From: Flavobacterium sp. HJ-32-4
Lineage (GTDB): Bacteria; Bacteroidota; Bacteroidia; Flavobacteriales; Flavobacteriaceae
NCBI RefSeq assembly: GCF_022532105.1
Contig: NZ_CP092832.1
Coordinates: 310,001 to 374,000, forward strand
Reading direction: 5' to 3'
DNA length: 64,000 bases
A model generated the notes under the pieces. It had not been told where the DNA came from. It did not search any database and was given only the letters and a program-made list of their open reading frames with translations. Shown one piece after another: positions 37,373 through 45,181 of the stretch. The position numbers and the translations under genes were made by a program. Numbering within the stretch: the stretch's first letter is position 1; every line of letters starts with the position of its first letter.

Positions 37373-38911
37373 TTATTCGATTTGTTTCCCCTGTTTGTCG
37401 TAGAAGTGATACTCAAGGAAGGTGTAGGCATCCCGGGGGATGATACGAATCCACTTCCGATGAGCGAACAACCACTTGTAGCGCGGCGACGGAAAACCTT
37501 TTGACAGGTAGGCCGCCACAAAGGGATGGGCGTTCAGGATCACGTTTCCGTGTGTCTTCAACAGGCGTTCAAGGTCTTGCGCAATGCGGTCGACGATGAC
37601 AATCGGCGCTTCGATTTCCCCGTTGCCATTGGGGTTGTCTTCATGGGTCTTGATATTGACCTCTGGCCGCACCCGTTGTCTGGTAATCTGCACCAGGCCA
37701 AATTTGCTCGGCGGCAGGATTTTGTGTTTGGCTTTGTCGTCGGCCATTTCGTCACGAAGTTTATCAAACAACACCTTGCGGTTGTCGGGGTTCGACATAT
37801 CAATGAAGTCGACCACGATGATACCGCCCATATCGCGAAGGCGCAGTTGTCGTGCGATTTCGGTCGCAGCGATCATGTTCACCTCCAACGCGGTGGCTTC
37901 CTGGTTGGTTGCCTTGTTCGATCGGTTGCCACTGTTGACGTCGATGACGTGCAGGGCTTCGGTGTGTTCAATGATCAGATAGGCTCCTTTCTGCATGGAA
38001 ACCGTTCGGCCAAAAGCCGTTTTGATCTGCCGTTCTATGTGGAACTTTTCAAAGATCGGATAATCCCGTGACTGGTAAAATCGGACGATCTTTTCTTTGG
38101 AAGGAGCGATCTCGCTGATGTACTCCTTCGTCTGTTGGAACAATTCGGCGTCGTCTACGTGGATCCCGGTGAAGGTGTCGTTGAAGACATCCCGCAGGAT
38201 CGACGAGGCCCGGTTGAGTTCACCGAGCACTTTTGACGGATGGTGCGCCGTTGCTAATTTTTTACACATCCCCGACCATCTGTCGAGCAATGTCTGTAAG
38301 TCTTTTTCCAGTTCTGCCACTGATTGCCCTTCGGCCACCGTTCTGACGATGACCCCGAATCCTTTAGGGCGTACGGATTGTACCAGTTTTTTCAACCGGT
38401 CTTTTTCTTTCCTGGATTCAATTTTTTGGGAGATGGACACCCGGTCTGAAAACGGCACCAGCACAACGAACCGTCCGGCTAACGAGAGCTCGGAACTGAT
38501 GCGTGGTCCTTTGGTGGAAATCGGCTCCTTCACGACCTGCACCAGCAACGATTGGTTGGCGGCAAGGATGTCGAGGATTGCCCCGTTTTTGTCGATTTCT
38601 TTTTCAAACTGGAAGTTCTTCAGGAACGGATCCCGAAGTTTTCCTGTGGTGGCCAGTTTGAGGAATTTAAGGGAAGTGAGGAGGTTAGGCCCCAGGTCAT
38701 GGTAATGCAGGAACGCGTCTTTGTCGAAACCCATGTTGACGAAGGCGGCGTTCAGGCCGGCAACCGGCTTGCGGATCTTCGCAATGAAGATGTCGCCTAC
38801 CTGGTAGTTGCTTTTTTCTTCTTCCCTGTGTAATTCAATGAGTCTTCCATCTTTCAGTAAGGCAAAATCTACGGCGTCAGAACTTGATCGGATGATTAAT
38901 TCCTTATTCAC
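37373..38911 (-). CDS. rng: Ribonuclease E/G family endoribonuclease
   Basis: An RNase G-like enzyme for rRNA processing and mRNA decay, 512 residues from a GTG at 38911 (NKELIIRSSSDAVDFALLKD, the conserved N-terminus); the upstream ATG at 38962 is less likely. An S1 domain lies at about 35-115. The catalytic aspartates are in HVIDVNSGNRS and IIVVDFIDM. The Zn-link cysteine pair (CPxC) that joins protomers in RNase E/G is missing after TRQRVRPEV; the sequence there reads NIKTHEDNPNGNG. It lies downstream of the HU and small-basic-protein genes. Confidence 0.93.
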   Translation of the reverse strand: MNKELIIRSSSDAVDFALLKDGRLIELHREEEKSNYQVGDIFIAKIRKPVAGLNAAFVNMGFDKDAFLHYHDLGPNLLTSLKFLKLATTGKLRDPFLKNFQFEKEIDKNGAILDILAANQSLLVQVVKEPISTKGPRISSELSLAGRFVVLVPFSDRVSISQKIESRKEKDRLKKLVQSVRPKGFGVIVRTVAEGQSVAELEKDLQTLLDRWSGMCKKLATAHHPSKVLGELNRASSILRDVFNDTFTGIHVDDAELFQQTKEYISEIAPSKEKIVRFYQSRDYPIFEKFHIERQIKTAFGRTVSMQKGAYLIIEHTEALHVIDVNSGNRSNKATNQEATALEVNMIAATEIARQLRLRDMGGIIVVDFIDMSNPDNRKVLFDKLRDEMADDKAKHKILPPSKFGLVQITRQRVRPEVNIKTHEDNPNGNGEIEAPIVIVDRIAQDLERLLKTHGNVILNAHPFVAAYLSKGFPSPRYKWLFAHRKWIRIIPRDAYTFLEYHFYDKQGKQIE

Positions 38912-39039
38912 TCTGTAGTTTTTTATCGACTGGCGACGGCGACGAAACGGATCATGGACCACTCCCTCAGGAGCGCCTTCCCGCCTAGTCGTTCACCAGC
39001 AAATGGATTGAACAATGTTTAACAGGCGTAATACCCAGT

Positions 39040-39078
39040 GTTTCCGATGGCTCCGGACGTTTCTTGGACGTCGGAAAC
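39040..39078 (-). other. Hairpin in the rng upstream region
   Basis: Perfect 8-bp inverted repeat GTTTCCGA (39040-39047) and TCGGAAAC (39071-39078), within the 246 bp between the small basic gene and rng. It could form in the rng 5' leader. No T-tract follows. A role is inferred only. Confidence 0.4.
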
Positions 39079-39133
39079 CTAATGAACGCGTGGTGACACG
39101 CTTCCGGAAACTATTTCAATGAACGTTGATGCT

Positions 39134-39168
39134 CAAAAAAAGAAAAAGTAGTCGGAACTACTTTTTCT
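39134..39168 (-). terminator. Terminator overlapping the end of the small basic gene
   Basis: Perfect 12-bp stem AGAAAAAGTAGT (39141-39152) and ACTACTTTTTCT (39157-39168) with a 4-nt loop. On the minus strand a seven-T tract follows. The upstream arm includes the stop codon and last lysine codons of the gene at 39158-39250. Confidence 0.85.
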
Positions 39169-39250
39169 TCTTGTGGCGGTTAGCTCTCGCACGTTTCTTA
39201 CGTTTGTGCGTCGCTACCTTATGTCTCTTTCTCTTTTTACCGCTTGGCAT
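39158..39250 (-). CDS. Very basic 30-residue protein, probable ribosome-associated protein
   Basis: ATG at 39250 to TAG at 39158 encodes 30 residues, starting MPSGKKRKRHKVATHKR and ending HKKKK; 20 of 30 are Lys, Arg or His. It lies 31 bp downstream of the HU gene on the same strand. Such composition suits an RNA-binding ribosomal protein, and a similar small gene occurs here in relatives as I recall. A novel protein bL38 is known from the Flavobacterium johnsoniae ribosome; whether this is it I cannot say. Its end doubles as a terminator stem, implying a constrained 3' end. Confidence 0.75.
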   Translation of the reverse strand: MPSGKKRKRHKVATHKRKKRARANRHKKKK

Positions 39251-39281
39251 AGGAAGGTGTTTTTTTGATTAATGGTTCGGT

Positions 39282-39572
39282 TTATTTAGGCTCGTTGTTG
39301 GTTTTAACACCCTCTACGAATACTTTGGCTGGTTTGAAGGCAGGTATGTTGTGGGCTGGAATCTTGATCGTGGTGTTTTTTGAAATGTTACGACCTGTTT
39401 TCTCAGCTCTAGTCTTGATGATGAAGCTTCCGAATCCCCGAAGGTATACGTTATCTCCTGTCTCAAGCGAAGATTTCACCTCGTCCATGAAGGATTCAAC
39501 GGTTGCCTGAACGTCTCCTTTTTCAAGGCCAAGCTTTTCAGAAATTTTCGCTACGATATCTGCTTTCGTCAT
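39282..39572 (-). CDS. HU/IHF family DNA-binding protein
   Basis: A 96-residue nucleoid protein. The N-terminal helices (MTKADIVAKISEKLGLEKGD), the core VYLRGFGSFIIKTRAEKTGRN (written here to show the GFGSF turn) and the DNA-binding arm with IPAHNIPAFKPAK are typical. It bends or wraps DNA as a dimer. Own promoter upstream; the small basic gene follows and may share its transcript. Confidence 0.95.
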   Translation of the reverse strand: MTKADIVAKISEKLGLEKGDVQATVESFMDEVKSSLETGDNVYLRGFGSFIIKTRAEKTGRNISKNTTIKIPAHNIPAFKPAKVFVEGVKTNNEPK

Positions 39573-39612
39573 TTTCTTTCTAGTTTTATTATTGTATTAA
39601 ATTTTGCGAGTG

Positions 39613-39620
39613 CAAATATA
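39613..39620 (-). promoter_or_regulatory. -7 promoter element of the HU gene
   Basis: Minus strand TATATTTG, with TTG 21 bp further upstream, fits the Bacteroidota consensus. The leader is about 35 nt. Confidence 0.65.
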
Positions 39621-39704
39621 GGAATATAAAAACGAAATATTCAACCTAATCAATTAAATTTTAATTACATAAACTTTACTTTTACCAAGCCCTACACCCC
39701 TTTC

Positions 39705-40769
39705 ATGGATTTTGCCAACACGCTCAAAGACTGGTATTTAACAAATCGCCGCGACCTGCCCTGGCGGCACACCCGCGACCCCTATGCCATCTGGCTTTCT
39801 GAGATCATACTGCAGCAAACACGCGTGGCGCAGGGCCTTCCCTACTACGACGCCTTCCTAACAGCATTTCCCACCGTTGGTGACCTCGCCGCCGCCGAAG
39901 AGCAGCAGGTATTGCGGCTTTGGCAGGGGCTCGGCTACTATTCCCGTGCGCGAAACCTGCACGAAACGGCCCGGAAAATTGCGTTCGAACTGGGCGGCCG
40001 CTTTCCCGATGATTACAAGGGACTGACACAACTCAAAGGTGTGGGCGATTATACCGCAGCGGCCATTGCCTCTTTCGCCTACGATGAACCCGTTCCGGTG
40101 GTGGATGGAAACGTCTTCCGGGTATTGGCGCGGTATTTCGGCATCGAAGACGACATCGCCAAGCCCTCGTCGCGCGCTGTTTTCCGCGATGTGGCGCAAC
40201 GGCAGTTATTGCACGACGATCCGGGTTTGTTCAACCAGTCGATCATGGAGTTCGGTGCCCTGCAATGCATTCCGGGAAAACCCGACTGCGAGAGGTGTCC
40301 GCTCCAGGTGGGATGCGTGGCATTCGCAACCGGAAAAGTCGCGCTTCTTCCTGTCAAAAACAAAAAAACGCGCATTACCGAACGGCACTTCCAGTATCTG
40401 GTGGCTGTCGATCCGAACGGAAAAACGCGGGTGCATCCCCGAACGGGACCGGGCATCTGGCGCAATCTCTATGAATTTCCTTTGCATGAAACCACCGCGG
40501 CAGTTGACGCCGATACGATACTCGAAGTAGCGCGGCTGGATTCCTTCTTCGGATCTGCCGTTGACGCCGTTTACCAGGTCAACCCGACTCCGATCATACA
40601 CAAGCTGTCCCATCAGCACCTGTCGATCACCTTCTGGCACATTACGCTGTCTGATGAACTTCGCAATGGGATAGCCGTCAACGAACTGGCGGCGCTTCCG
40701 TTCCCAATTGTACTGCACAACTTTATAGAGCGGCACTTTCCCGGAATCCTCAAAAAACAGTATATTTGA
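39705..40769 (+). CDS. mutY: A/G-specific adenine glycosylase MutY
   Basis: Base-excision-repair enzyme removing adenine opposite 8-oxoguanine; 354 residues. The helix-hairpin-helix LKGVGDYTAAAIASFAY and the catalytic PVVDGNVFRVLAR aspartate are present. The [4Fe-4S] cluster motif is perfect, C-x6-C-x2-C-x5-C (CIPGKPDCERCPLQVGC). A C-terminal Nudix-like 8-oxoG-recognition domain covers about 225-350. It leads the run mutY-ssb-gldE-gldD. Confidence 0.96.
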   Translation: MDFANTLKDWYLTNRRDLPWRHTRDPYAIWLSEIILQQTRVAQGLPYYDAFLTAFPTVGDLAAAEEQQVLRLWQGLGYYSRARNLHETARKIAFELGGRFPDDYKGLTQLKGVGDYTAAAIASFAYDEPVPVVDGNVFRVLARYFGIEDDIAKPSSRAVFRDVAQRQLLHDDPGLFNQSIMEFGALQCIPGKPDCERCPLQVGCVAFATGKVALLPVKNKKTRITERHFQYLVAVDPNGKTRVHPRTGPGIWRNLYEFPLHETTAAVDADTILEVARLDSFFGSAVDAVYQVNPTPIIHKLSHQHLSITFWHITLSDELRNGIAVNELAALPFPIVLHNFIERHFPGILKKQYI

Positions 40770-40788
40770 GGATTCAAGCCAAAATCCC

Positions 40789-41223
40789 ATGAACAACGGA
40801 ACGCTCAATAAAGTCATGCTCATCGGCCACCTCGGCGATGACGTAAAGATGCACTACTTCGAGGGAGGCAACTGCATCGGGCGCTTCCCGCTGGCTACCA
40901 ACGAGGTGTATATCAACAAATCGACCAACGAAAAGATCACGTCGACCGAATGGCACAATTTGGTAGTGCGCAACAAAGCGGCCGAGATCTGCGAAAAATA
41001 CCTGACCAAAGGCGACAAGATCTATGTGGAAGGCCGCATCAAATCGCGTCAGTGGCAGGCTGAGGATGGAACGGTAAAGTATACGACGGAAATACAGGTA
41101 ACCGAATTTACCTTCCTTACCACCAAGAAAGAAACCGAGGCGGGCCGCACGGCAGCGCCTTCCTATCACGATAGCAAAGGTGCCGAGAGCCCTGCCCTTC
41201 CAGAGAACGACATGCCGTTCTGA
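40789..41223 (+). CDS. ssb: Single-stranded DNA-binding protein
   Basis: A 144-residue SSB with an N-terminal OB fold (LNKVMLIGHLGDDVKMHYFE, EWHNLVVRNKAAEICEKYL, GDKIYVEGRIKSRQW) to about residue 108, a short linker and the interaction tip ENDMPF that recruits repair and replication partners. It lies 19 bp after mutY, ahead of gldE, a conserved flavobacterial order. Confidence 0.96.
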   Translation: MNNGTLNKVMLIGHLGDDVKMHYFEGGNCIGRFPLATNEVYINKSTNEKITSTEWHNLVVRNKAAEICEKYLTKGDKIYVEGRIKSRQWQAEDGTVKYTTEIQVTEFTFLTTKKETEAGRTAAPSYHDSKGAESPALPENDMPF

Positions 41224-41244
41224 TGTGTAACGAAAACCGTTGAT

Positions 41245-42540
41245 TTGCTCACCGAGCCTCCCCCCTCCGATCCCACAGCGGCCCTTGCGACAGGGTTGCC
41301 GGCGCTGCTGGCGCTTCTCTTCCTTACGGCTATGGTTTCGGGTGCCGAAGTAGCCTTTTTTTCGCTGTCACCCTCCGATTTGTCGGATATTGCCAACCGC
41401 CATCCTGCCAAGGCAAAACGCATCCGCCGGCTGGTCGAACGGCCCCGTAAACTGATCGCTACGTTGGTCATGGCCAACACCTTCCTCAACATCAGCATCG
41501 CCGTTTTGTTTTCGCTGATCGGCCGCGACTGGTTCGGTTTCATCCCCTCGCCGTCGCTGAAGTTCATTGTCGATGTGACCTTCGTCGCCTTTCTCATCCT
41601 CTTTTTTGGCGACATCCTGCCTAAAATCTACGCCAACCGCCATCACACACAATTTGCGCTGGCCCTGGCACGACCGCTTTCGTTGCTCGACACCCTTCTC
41701 ACCCCTTTTAGTGTGCCGATGCGTGCCATGACGCGTTTCCTGCAGCGGCAATTTGGCCCGGGACGACCTGATATTACCATCGAGAAACTGTCACAGGCCC
41801 TTGAGCTGACCTCCGATGTTGACGCCTCGCAAGACGAACAGCGGTTGCTGGAAGGCATCGTTTCGTTCGGAAATACGGATGTTGACCAGATCATGACACC
41901 CAGAATCGATATTTTTGCGCTGGATATCCGCTGCGAGTTCGCCGAGGTGATGCAGAAGATTGTCGAAAGTGGATTTTCACGGATTCCGGTCTATCGGGAC
42001 AATATCGACCACATAGAGGGCGTTCTCTTCGTGAAAGACCTGCTTCCGTTCATCGGAAAAGACAACTGTGAATGGCAAAACTTGGTGCGTAAGCCGTTCT
42101 TTGTACCCGAGAACAAGAAGCTCGACGACTTGCTCACCGAATTCCAGGGGATGAAGAACCACCTGGCCATTGTAGTGGATGAATATGGAGGGACATCGGG
42201 CATCGTCACGCTTGAGGATATATTGGAGGAAATTGTGGGCGATATCAGTGATGAGTTCGATGATGGGGATATACAGTATACCCAAGTCGACGACACGACC
42301 TTCCGGTTTGAGGGCAAAGTGGCGCTCAAGGACTTTTACCGCGTCACCGGCGCCGATGCCACAGTGTTTGAAGCCGTGCGGGACGAGGCTGAAACGGTGG
42401 GCGGCTTTTTACTGGAACGATTTGGTCGTTTCCCGGAAGCTGGGCAGACGCTCGATTTCGGGGGATGGCATTTCAGGGTGGAAGAAACGGATACAAAACG
42501 CATACGGCAGGTGAAGGTCTGCCCGATAACAGCATTATGA
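41245..42540 (+). CDS. gldE: Gliding motility-associated protein GldE (CNNM/CBS family)
   Basis: A 431-residue membrane protein of the hemolysin C/CorC type: DUF21 domain with three or four helices (about residues 15-150), a CBS pair (about 210-325; VDQIMTPRIDIFALD, VVDEYGGTSGIVTLEDILEE) and a C-terminal CorC/HlyC domain. In Flavobacterium gldE is adjacent to gldD and supports gliding and assembly of the Gld/Spr machinery. The start is a TTG at 41245. The gldD ATG overlaps its stop (ATGA). Confidence 0.95.
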   Translation: MLTEPPPSDPTAALATGLPALLALLFLTAMVSGAEVAFFSLSPSDLSDIANRHPAKAKRIRRLVERPRKLIATLVMANTFLNISIAVLFSLIGRDWFGFIPSPSLKFIVDVTFVAFLILFFGDILPKIYANRHHTQFALALARPLSLLDTLLTPFSVPMRAMTRFLQRQFGPGRPDITIEKLSQALELTSDVDASQDEQRLLEGIVSFGNTDVDQIMTPRIDIFALDIRCEFAEVMQKIVESGFSRIPVYRDNIDHIEGVLFVKDLLPFIGKDNCEWQNLVRKPFFVPENKKLDDLLTEFQGMKNHLAIVVDEYGGTSGIVTLEDILEEIVGDISDEFDDGDIQYTQVDDTTFRFEGKVALKDFYRVTGADATVFEAVRDEAETVGGFLLERFGRFPEAGQTLDFGGWHFRVEETDTKRIRQVKVCPITAL

Positions 42541-43091
42541 AGCGATACTACTTTATTTTATTAGGGCTGGCCCTGACACTGGCTTCGTGCAAAGAAGAGG
42601 TCTTGCCGAAACCACCGGCGCAGCTCCGACTCGAATACGGCTCGGCCTCATATGAGCGGTTCGACAAAGATTGCCCGTTTTCGTTCGATATGAACCGTGC
42701 GGCTGTGCTTAACGAGAAAAATGGCTGTAACCTCACGATCGACTATCCGAAAATGAAGGCGACGATTTATATCAGTTACAAGCCTGTTTCCGGCAACATC
42801 AAACTATTGCTTCGCGATGCGCAGAAGCTCACCTATGAACACGTTATCAAGGCCGACAATATCATTGAGCAGCCGTTCCTTAATCGGGATCACAAGGTGT
42901 ATGGGATGTTTTATGAGGTCAACGGCAATGCGGCGACCAACAGCCAGTTTTACGTGACCGACAGCATCCACCACTTTATCGACGGGTCGGTCTACTTCTA
43001 TGCCAAGCCGAATTTTGACTCGGTGATGCCGGCGGTAGAGTATGTAAAGAAAGACATGCGAAAAATTATGGAGAGCCTTAAATGGAAATGA
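42537..43091 (+). CDS. gldD: Gliding motility lipoprotein GldD
   Basis: A 184-residue lipoprotein required for gliding in relatives. The start at 42537 gives MKRYYFILLGLALTLASC, a lipoprotein signal with the acylated cysteine at residue 18. The mature part is the single GldD domain (RFDKDCPFSFDMN, NGCNLTIDYPKMKATIYISY, HKVYGMFYEVNGNAATN). It overlaps the gldE stop by 4 bp and the next gene's start by 4 bp, so all three are translationally coupled. Confidence 0.95.
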   Translation: MKRYYFILLGLALTLASCKEEVLPKPPAQLRLEYGSASYERFDKDCPFSFDMNRAAVLNEKNGCNLTIDYPKMKATIYISYKPVSGNIKLLLRDAQKLTYEHVIKADNIIEQPFLNRDHKVYGMFYEVNGNAATNSQFYVTDSIHHFIDGSVYFYAKPNFDSVMPAVEYVKKDMRKIMESLKWK

Positions 43092-43540
43092 AACGTATAC
43101 TTCTTCTTTTCTCCGCCTGTTTGCTTTCCCAAATTGGAGTAGCGCAATATCAGGAGACCATCGCCCTTTTCTATGCACCGGCGGGCGCAACAGAGGAAAC
43201 TCCCCAGATCAACATTAGCCTAAGCAAAACGGAAGACGGGCACGCTTTTGTGGCATTCTCCTTTGGAAGCACCGATCGTTTCGAAACCGTAGATGGTCGG
43301 TATTTTGACGATGCACTTCGTTCGTTCAAGCAAATCAACCCCGAAGCGCTTTTTTCAGAAACGCAGGAAACAGACGGAAGAACGTTTTCCGTTTCCTGGT
43401 ATTCCGAAAAAGGCTCGGCTGTCTACTCGCTTCATGCGCTTTCCCCTGCCGATTACGATAAGCCCGCTGCACCTTTTCTGAAAGTAGTGCTGACACTGTT
43501 GGAATCGGTCGGATTGGATTTTCTCTACCTACCCCAATAA
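43088..43540 (+). CDS. Exported protein of unknown function downstream of gldD
   Basis: A 150-residue protein I do not recognise. It has a signal peptide (KRILLLFSACLLSQIGVAQ) and a mature part of mixed alpha/beta character with no cysteines, repeats or membrane helices. The ATG at 43088 overlaps the gldD stop (ATGA); an ATG two codons upstream is also possible. Its place at the end of mutY-ssb-gldE-gldD suggests co-expression with gliding genes, but no link to motility is shown. Confidence 0.7.
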   Translation: MKRILLLFSACLLSQIGVAQYQETIALFYAPAGATEETPQINISLSKTEDGHAFVAFSFGSTDRFETVDGRYFDDALRSFKQINPEALFSETQETDGRTFSVSWYSEKGSAVYSLHALSPADYDKPAAPFLKVVLTLLESVGLDFLYLPQ

Positions 43541-43565
43541 AAAAAACCGGCCCTTTTCGCCGGTT
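43541..43565 (-). terminator. Terminator between the gldD-linked gene and the HMA lipoprotein gene
   Basis: Stem AACCGGC (43545-43551) and GCCGGTT (43559-43565); the T-tract is on the minus strand, so it mainly ends the HMA transcript. Confidence 0.7.
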
Positions 43566-43679
43566 CTTACGATTCTCTTTTTCATTATAACGCCTTTGGT
43601 ACGGCACAAACGACTCAGGTCTTTTGCTTTTGCCGCTGCTGAAGCCTTCCTTAGGTATTCAGACCTGTCCTGAATTGAA

Positions 43680-44066
43680 TTATTTCTTGGCGGCACGGGC
43701 CAACATGGCATGATCGGCCGTTGACTTCAATTCGGATACTTTATAGGTTTTTCCATCCGCTACTCCTTCCACTTTCGCTTTCAATTGCTGTGGCGTTACG
43801 GCTGCGGCATCATACTCGACGGTTGCCGACTTTTTGTCGAAATCCACTACGGCTTTTTTTACGCCTTCCATCTTCGACAATTCCTGTTGGATCTTTCCGG
43901 CACACATGACGGCGCAGCTCATCCCTTCGATGTGAAACGTAGCAGTTTCTGTTTTGCCCGCGACCGCGGTCGTTTTAGCAGTGGTATCGGCTGCGGCTTC
44001 TTTTTTACAACTGGTGAGGGTGCTTACCGCCAAGGCGAGGCAGAGCAGTGATAACGTCCATTTCAT
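43680..44066 (-). CDS. Lipoprotein with heavy-metal-associated (HMA) domain
   Basis: A 128-residue protein: lipoprotein signal MKWTLSLLCLALAVSTLTSC (acylated Cys 20), an Ala/Thr linker, then one HMA domain (about 42-108). The metal-binding loop is GMSCAVMCAG, with three rather than two residues between the cysteines; this spacing recurs in Bacteroidota HMA proteins as I recall. It probably binds copper or another soft metal outside the inner membrane. The start at 44066 is chosen because it yields the signal peptide. It is divergent from the EamA gene. Confidence 0.85.
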   Translation of the reverse strand: MKWTLSLLCLALAVSTLTSCKKEAAADTTAKTTAVAGKTETATFHIEGMSCAVMCAGKIQQELSKMEGVKKAVVDFDKKSATVEYDAAAVTPQQLKAKVEGVADGKTYKVSELKSTADHAMLARAAKK

Positions 44067-44109
44067 GGGAAACAAATTAAAGGTTGACTTCGTTTGATCG
44101 AAGGATATA

Positions 44110-44117
44110 CAAAAATA
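44110..44117 (-). promoter_or_regulatory. -7 promoter element of the HMA lipoprotein gene
   Basis: Minus strand TATTTTTG fits TAnnTTTG; the leader to the ATG at 44066 is about 40 nt. Confidence 0.6.
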
Positions 44118-44175
44118 ACGAATGACGGCGCGCGGTCTCGTTAAAATACCGGATTTTTGTTCCAACACTACCATC

Positions 44176-45042
44176 ATGAAGACCGAAAACCTCAAATGGC
44201 TGCTGCTGGCTTTTTTGGCCCTGATCTGGGGCAGTTCGTTTATATTGATCCTCCGCGGACTCGATGCGCTCTCACCGCTTCAGGTCGGAAGCCTGCGGAT
44301 GATTGCCGCCGGCGCTTTCCTTTTGCTGATCGGGTTTCGGAAGTTGCCACAGATTCCGTTAGGAAAATGGAAGTATGTAGCGCTGACGGGGATTACCGGT
44401 AATTTCATCCCAGCCTTCCTGTTTGCGCTTGCCGAAACCGAGGTCAATAGTACGGTTAGTGCCATCCTGAATTCACTTACGCCCCTCAACACCCTCATCT
44501 TCGGACTCCTCTTGTTCCGGATGGATGTGGGACGCCACCAGGTGTTGGGAATCCTTGTGGGTTTCGCCGGCTGTATGCTGTTGGTCTACGGCGGTTCGTC
44601 GGAAGGTGGTGGTGACTGGCGGTATGCGTTCTTCATCCTGCTGGCCACGATTTGCTATGCGCTGAACATCCACTTTGTGAAACGCTACCTTTCGGATCTT
44701 TCCCCGCTTACGATCTCAGCAGGTAATTTTGCCGTACTGATCCTTCCCGCTACCGCCATTTTGCTGTCAACGGGCATCACCGGACACTACAGCGAACACG
44801 CCCTTCAGGTTTCCGCCTTTTACATCATCCTGCTTGGATTACTGAGCACGGGCATCTCCAACGTCGTTTTCTACCGCCTGATCCAGATGTCAACACCCAT
44901 CTTCGCCTCGAACGTTACGTACCTTATTCCCGTTGTAGCGGCCTGTTGGGGACTACTTGCCGGCGAACGCCTCGGGTGGATGCAATTGATCGGCGCCGCG
45001 GTGATTTTGTCGGGTGTGTATTTGTCATCGCGGAAGCGGTAA
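44176..45042 (+). CDS. EamA/DMT-family transporter
   Basis: A 288-residue membrane protein with ten predicted helices arranged as two EamA repeats (about 8-135 and 150-285). The helix 1 motif LIWGSSFILIL and the second-repeat segment VTYLIPVVAACWGLLAGERL are typical of the drug/metabolite transporter superfamily. The substrate is unknown. The start at 44176 is preferred because upstream sequence looks like promoter DNA. A long heptamer array begins at its stop codon. Confidence 0.9.
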   Translation: MKTENLKWLLLAFLALIWGSSFILILRGLDALSPLQVGSLRMIAAGAFLLLIGFRKLPQIPLGKWKYVALTGITGNFIPAFLFALAETEVNSTVSAILNSLTPLNTLIFGLLLFRMDVGRHQVLGILVGFAGCMLLVYGGSSEGGGDWRYAFFILLATICYALNIHFVKRYLSDLSPLTISAGNFAVLILPATAILLSTGITGHYSEHALQVSAFYIILLGLLSTGISNVVFYRLIQMSTPIFASNVTYLIPVVAACWGLLAGERLGWMQLIGAAVILSGVYLSSRKR

Positions 45043-45132
45043 GAGAGAGGAGAGCAGTGAGAGGTGAGAAGTGAGGGGAGAGAGGAATAACTACTGACCA
45101 CTGACCACTGACTACTGACTACTGACTACTTC
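45042..45132. repeat. Thirteen in-phase heptamers with two themes
   Basis: Contiguous 7-bp units: seven purine-rich (AGAGAGA, GGAGAGC, AGTGAGA, GGTGAGA, AGTGAGG, GGAGAGA, GGAATAA) then six of CTACTGA/CCACTGA type, all in one unbroken 7-bp phase. It fills the gap between the EamA gene and the next terminator. Confidence 0.8.
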
Positions 45133-45133
45133 A

Positions 45134-45160
45134 AAAAAAAGGCCACCCGAAGGCAGCCTT
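45134..45160 (-). terminator. Terminator of the M16 protease pair
   Basis: Minus strand AAGGCTGCC, TTCG loop, GGTGGCCTT (two G-U pairs), then a run of T. It lies 21 bp past the stop at 45182. Confidence 0.85.
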
Positions 45161-45181
45161 TTCATTACACAAAAACAGTGC

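Noticed and set aside
38912..38962. ATG at 38962 as the rng start
   Set aside because: The conserved N-terminus begins at the GTG 38911 (NKELIIRSSSDAVDF); the upstream 17 residues look like translated leader.
43566..43679. Small minus-strand peptide ending in a basic tail (about 43538-43711)
   Set aside because: It spans the terminator and the start of intergenic DNA and has no recognisable family or start context.
45042..45132. CRISPR array
   Set aside because: The unit is 7 bp with no spacers, and no cas genes are in the window.
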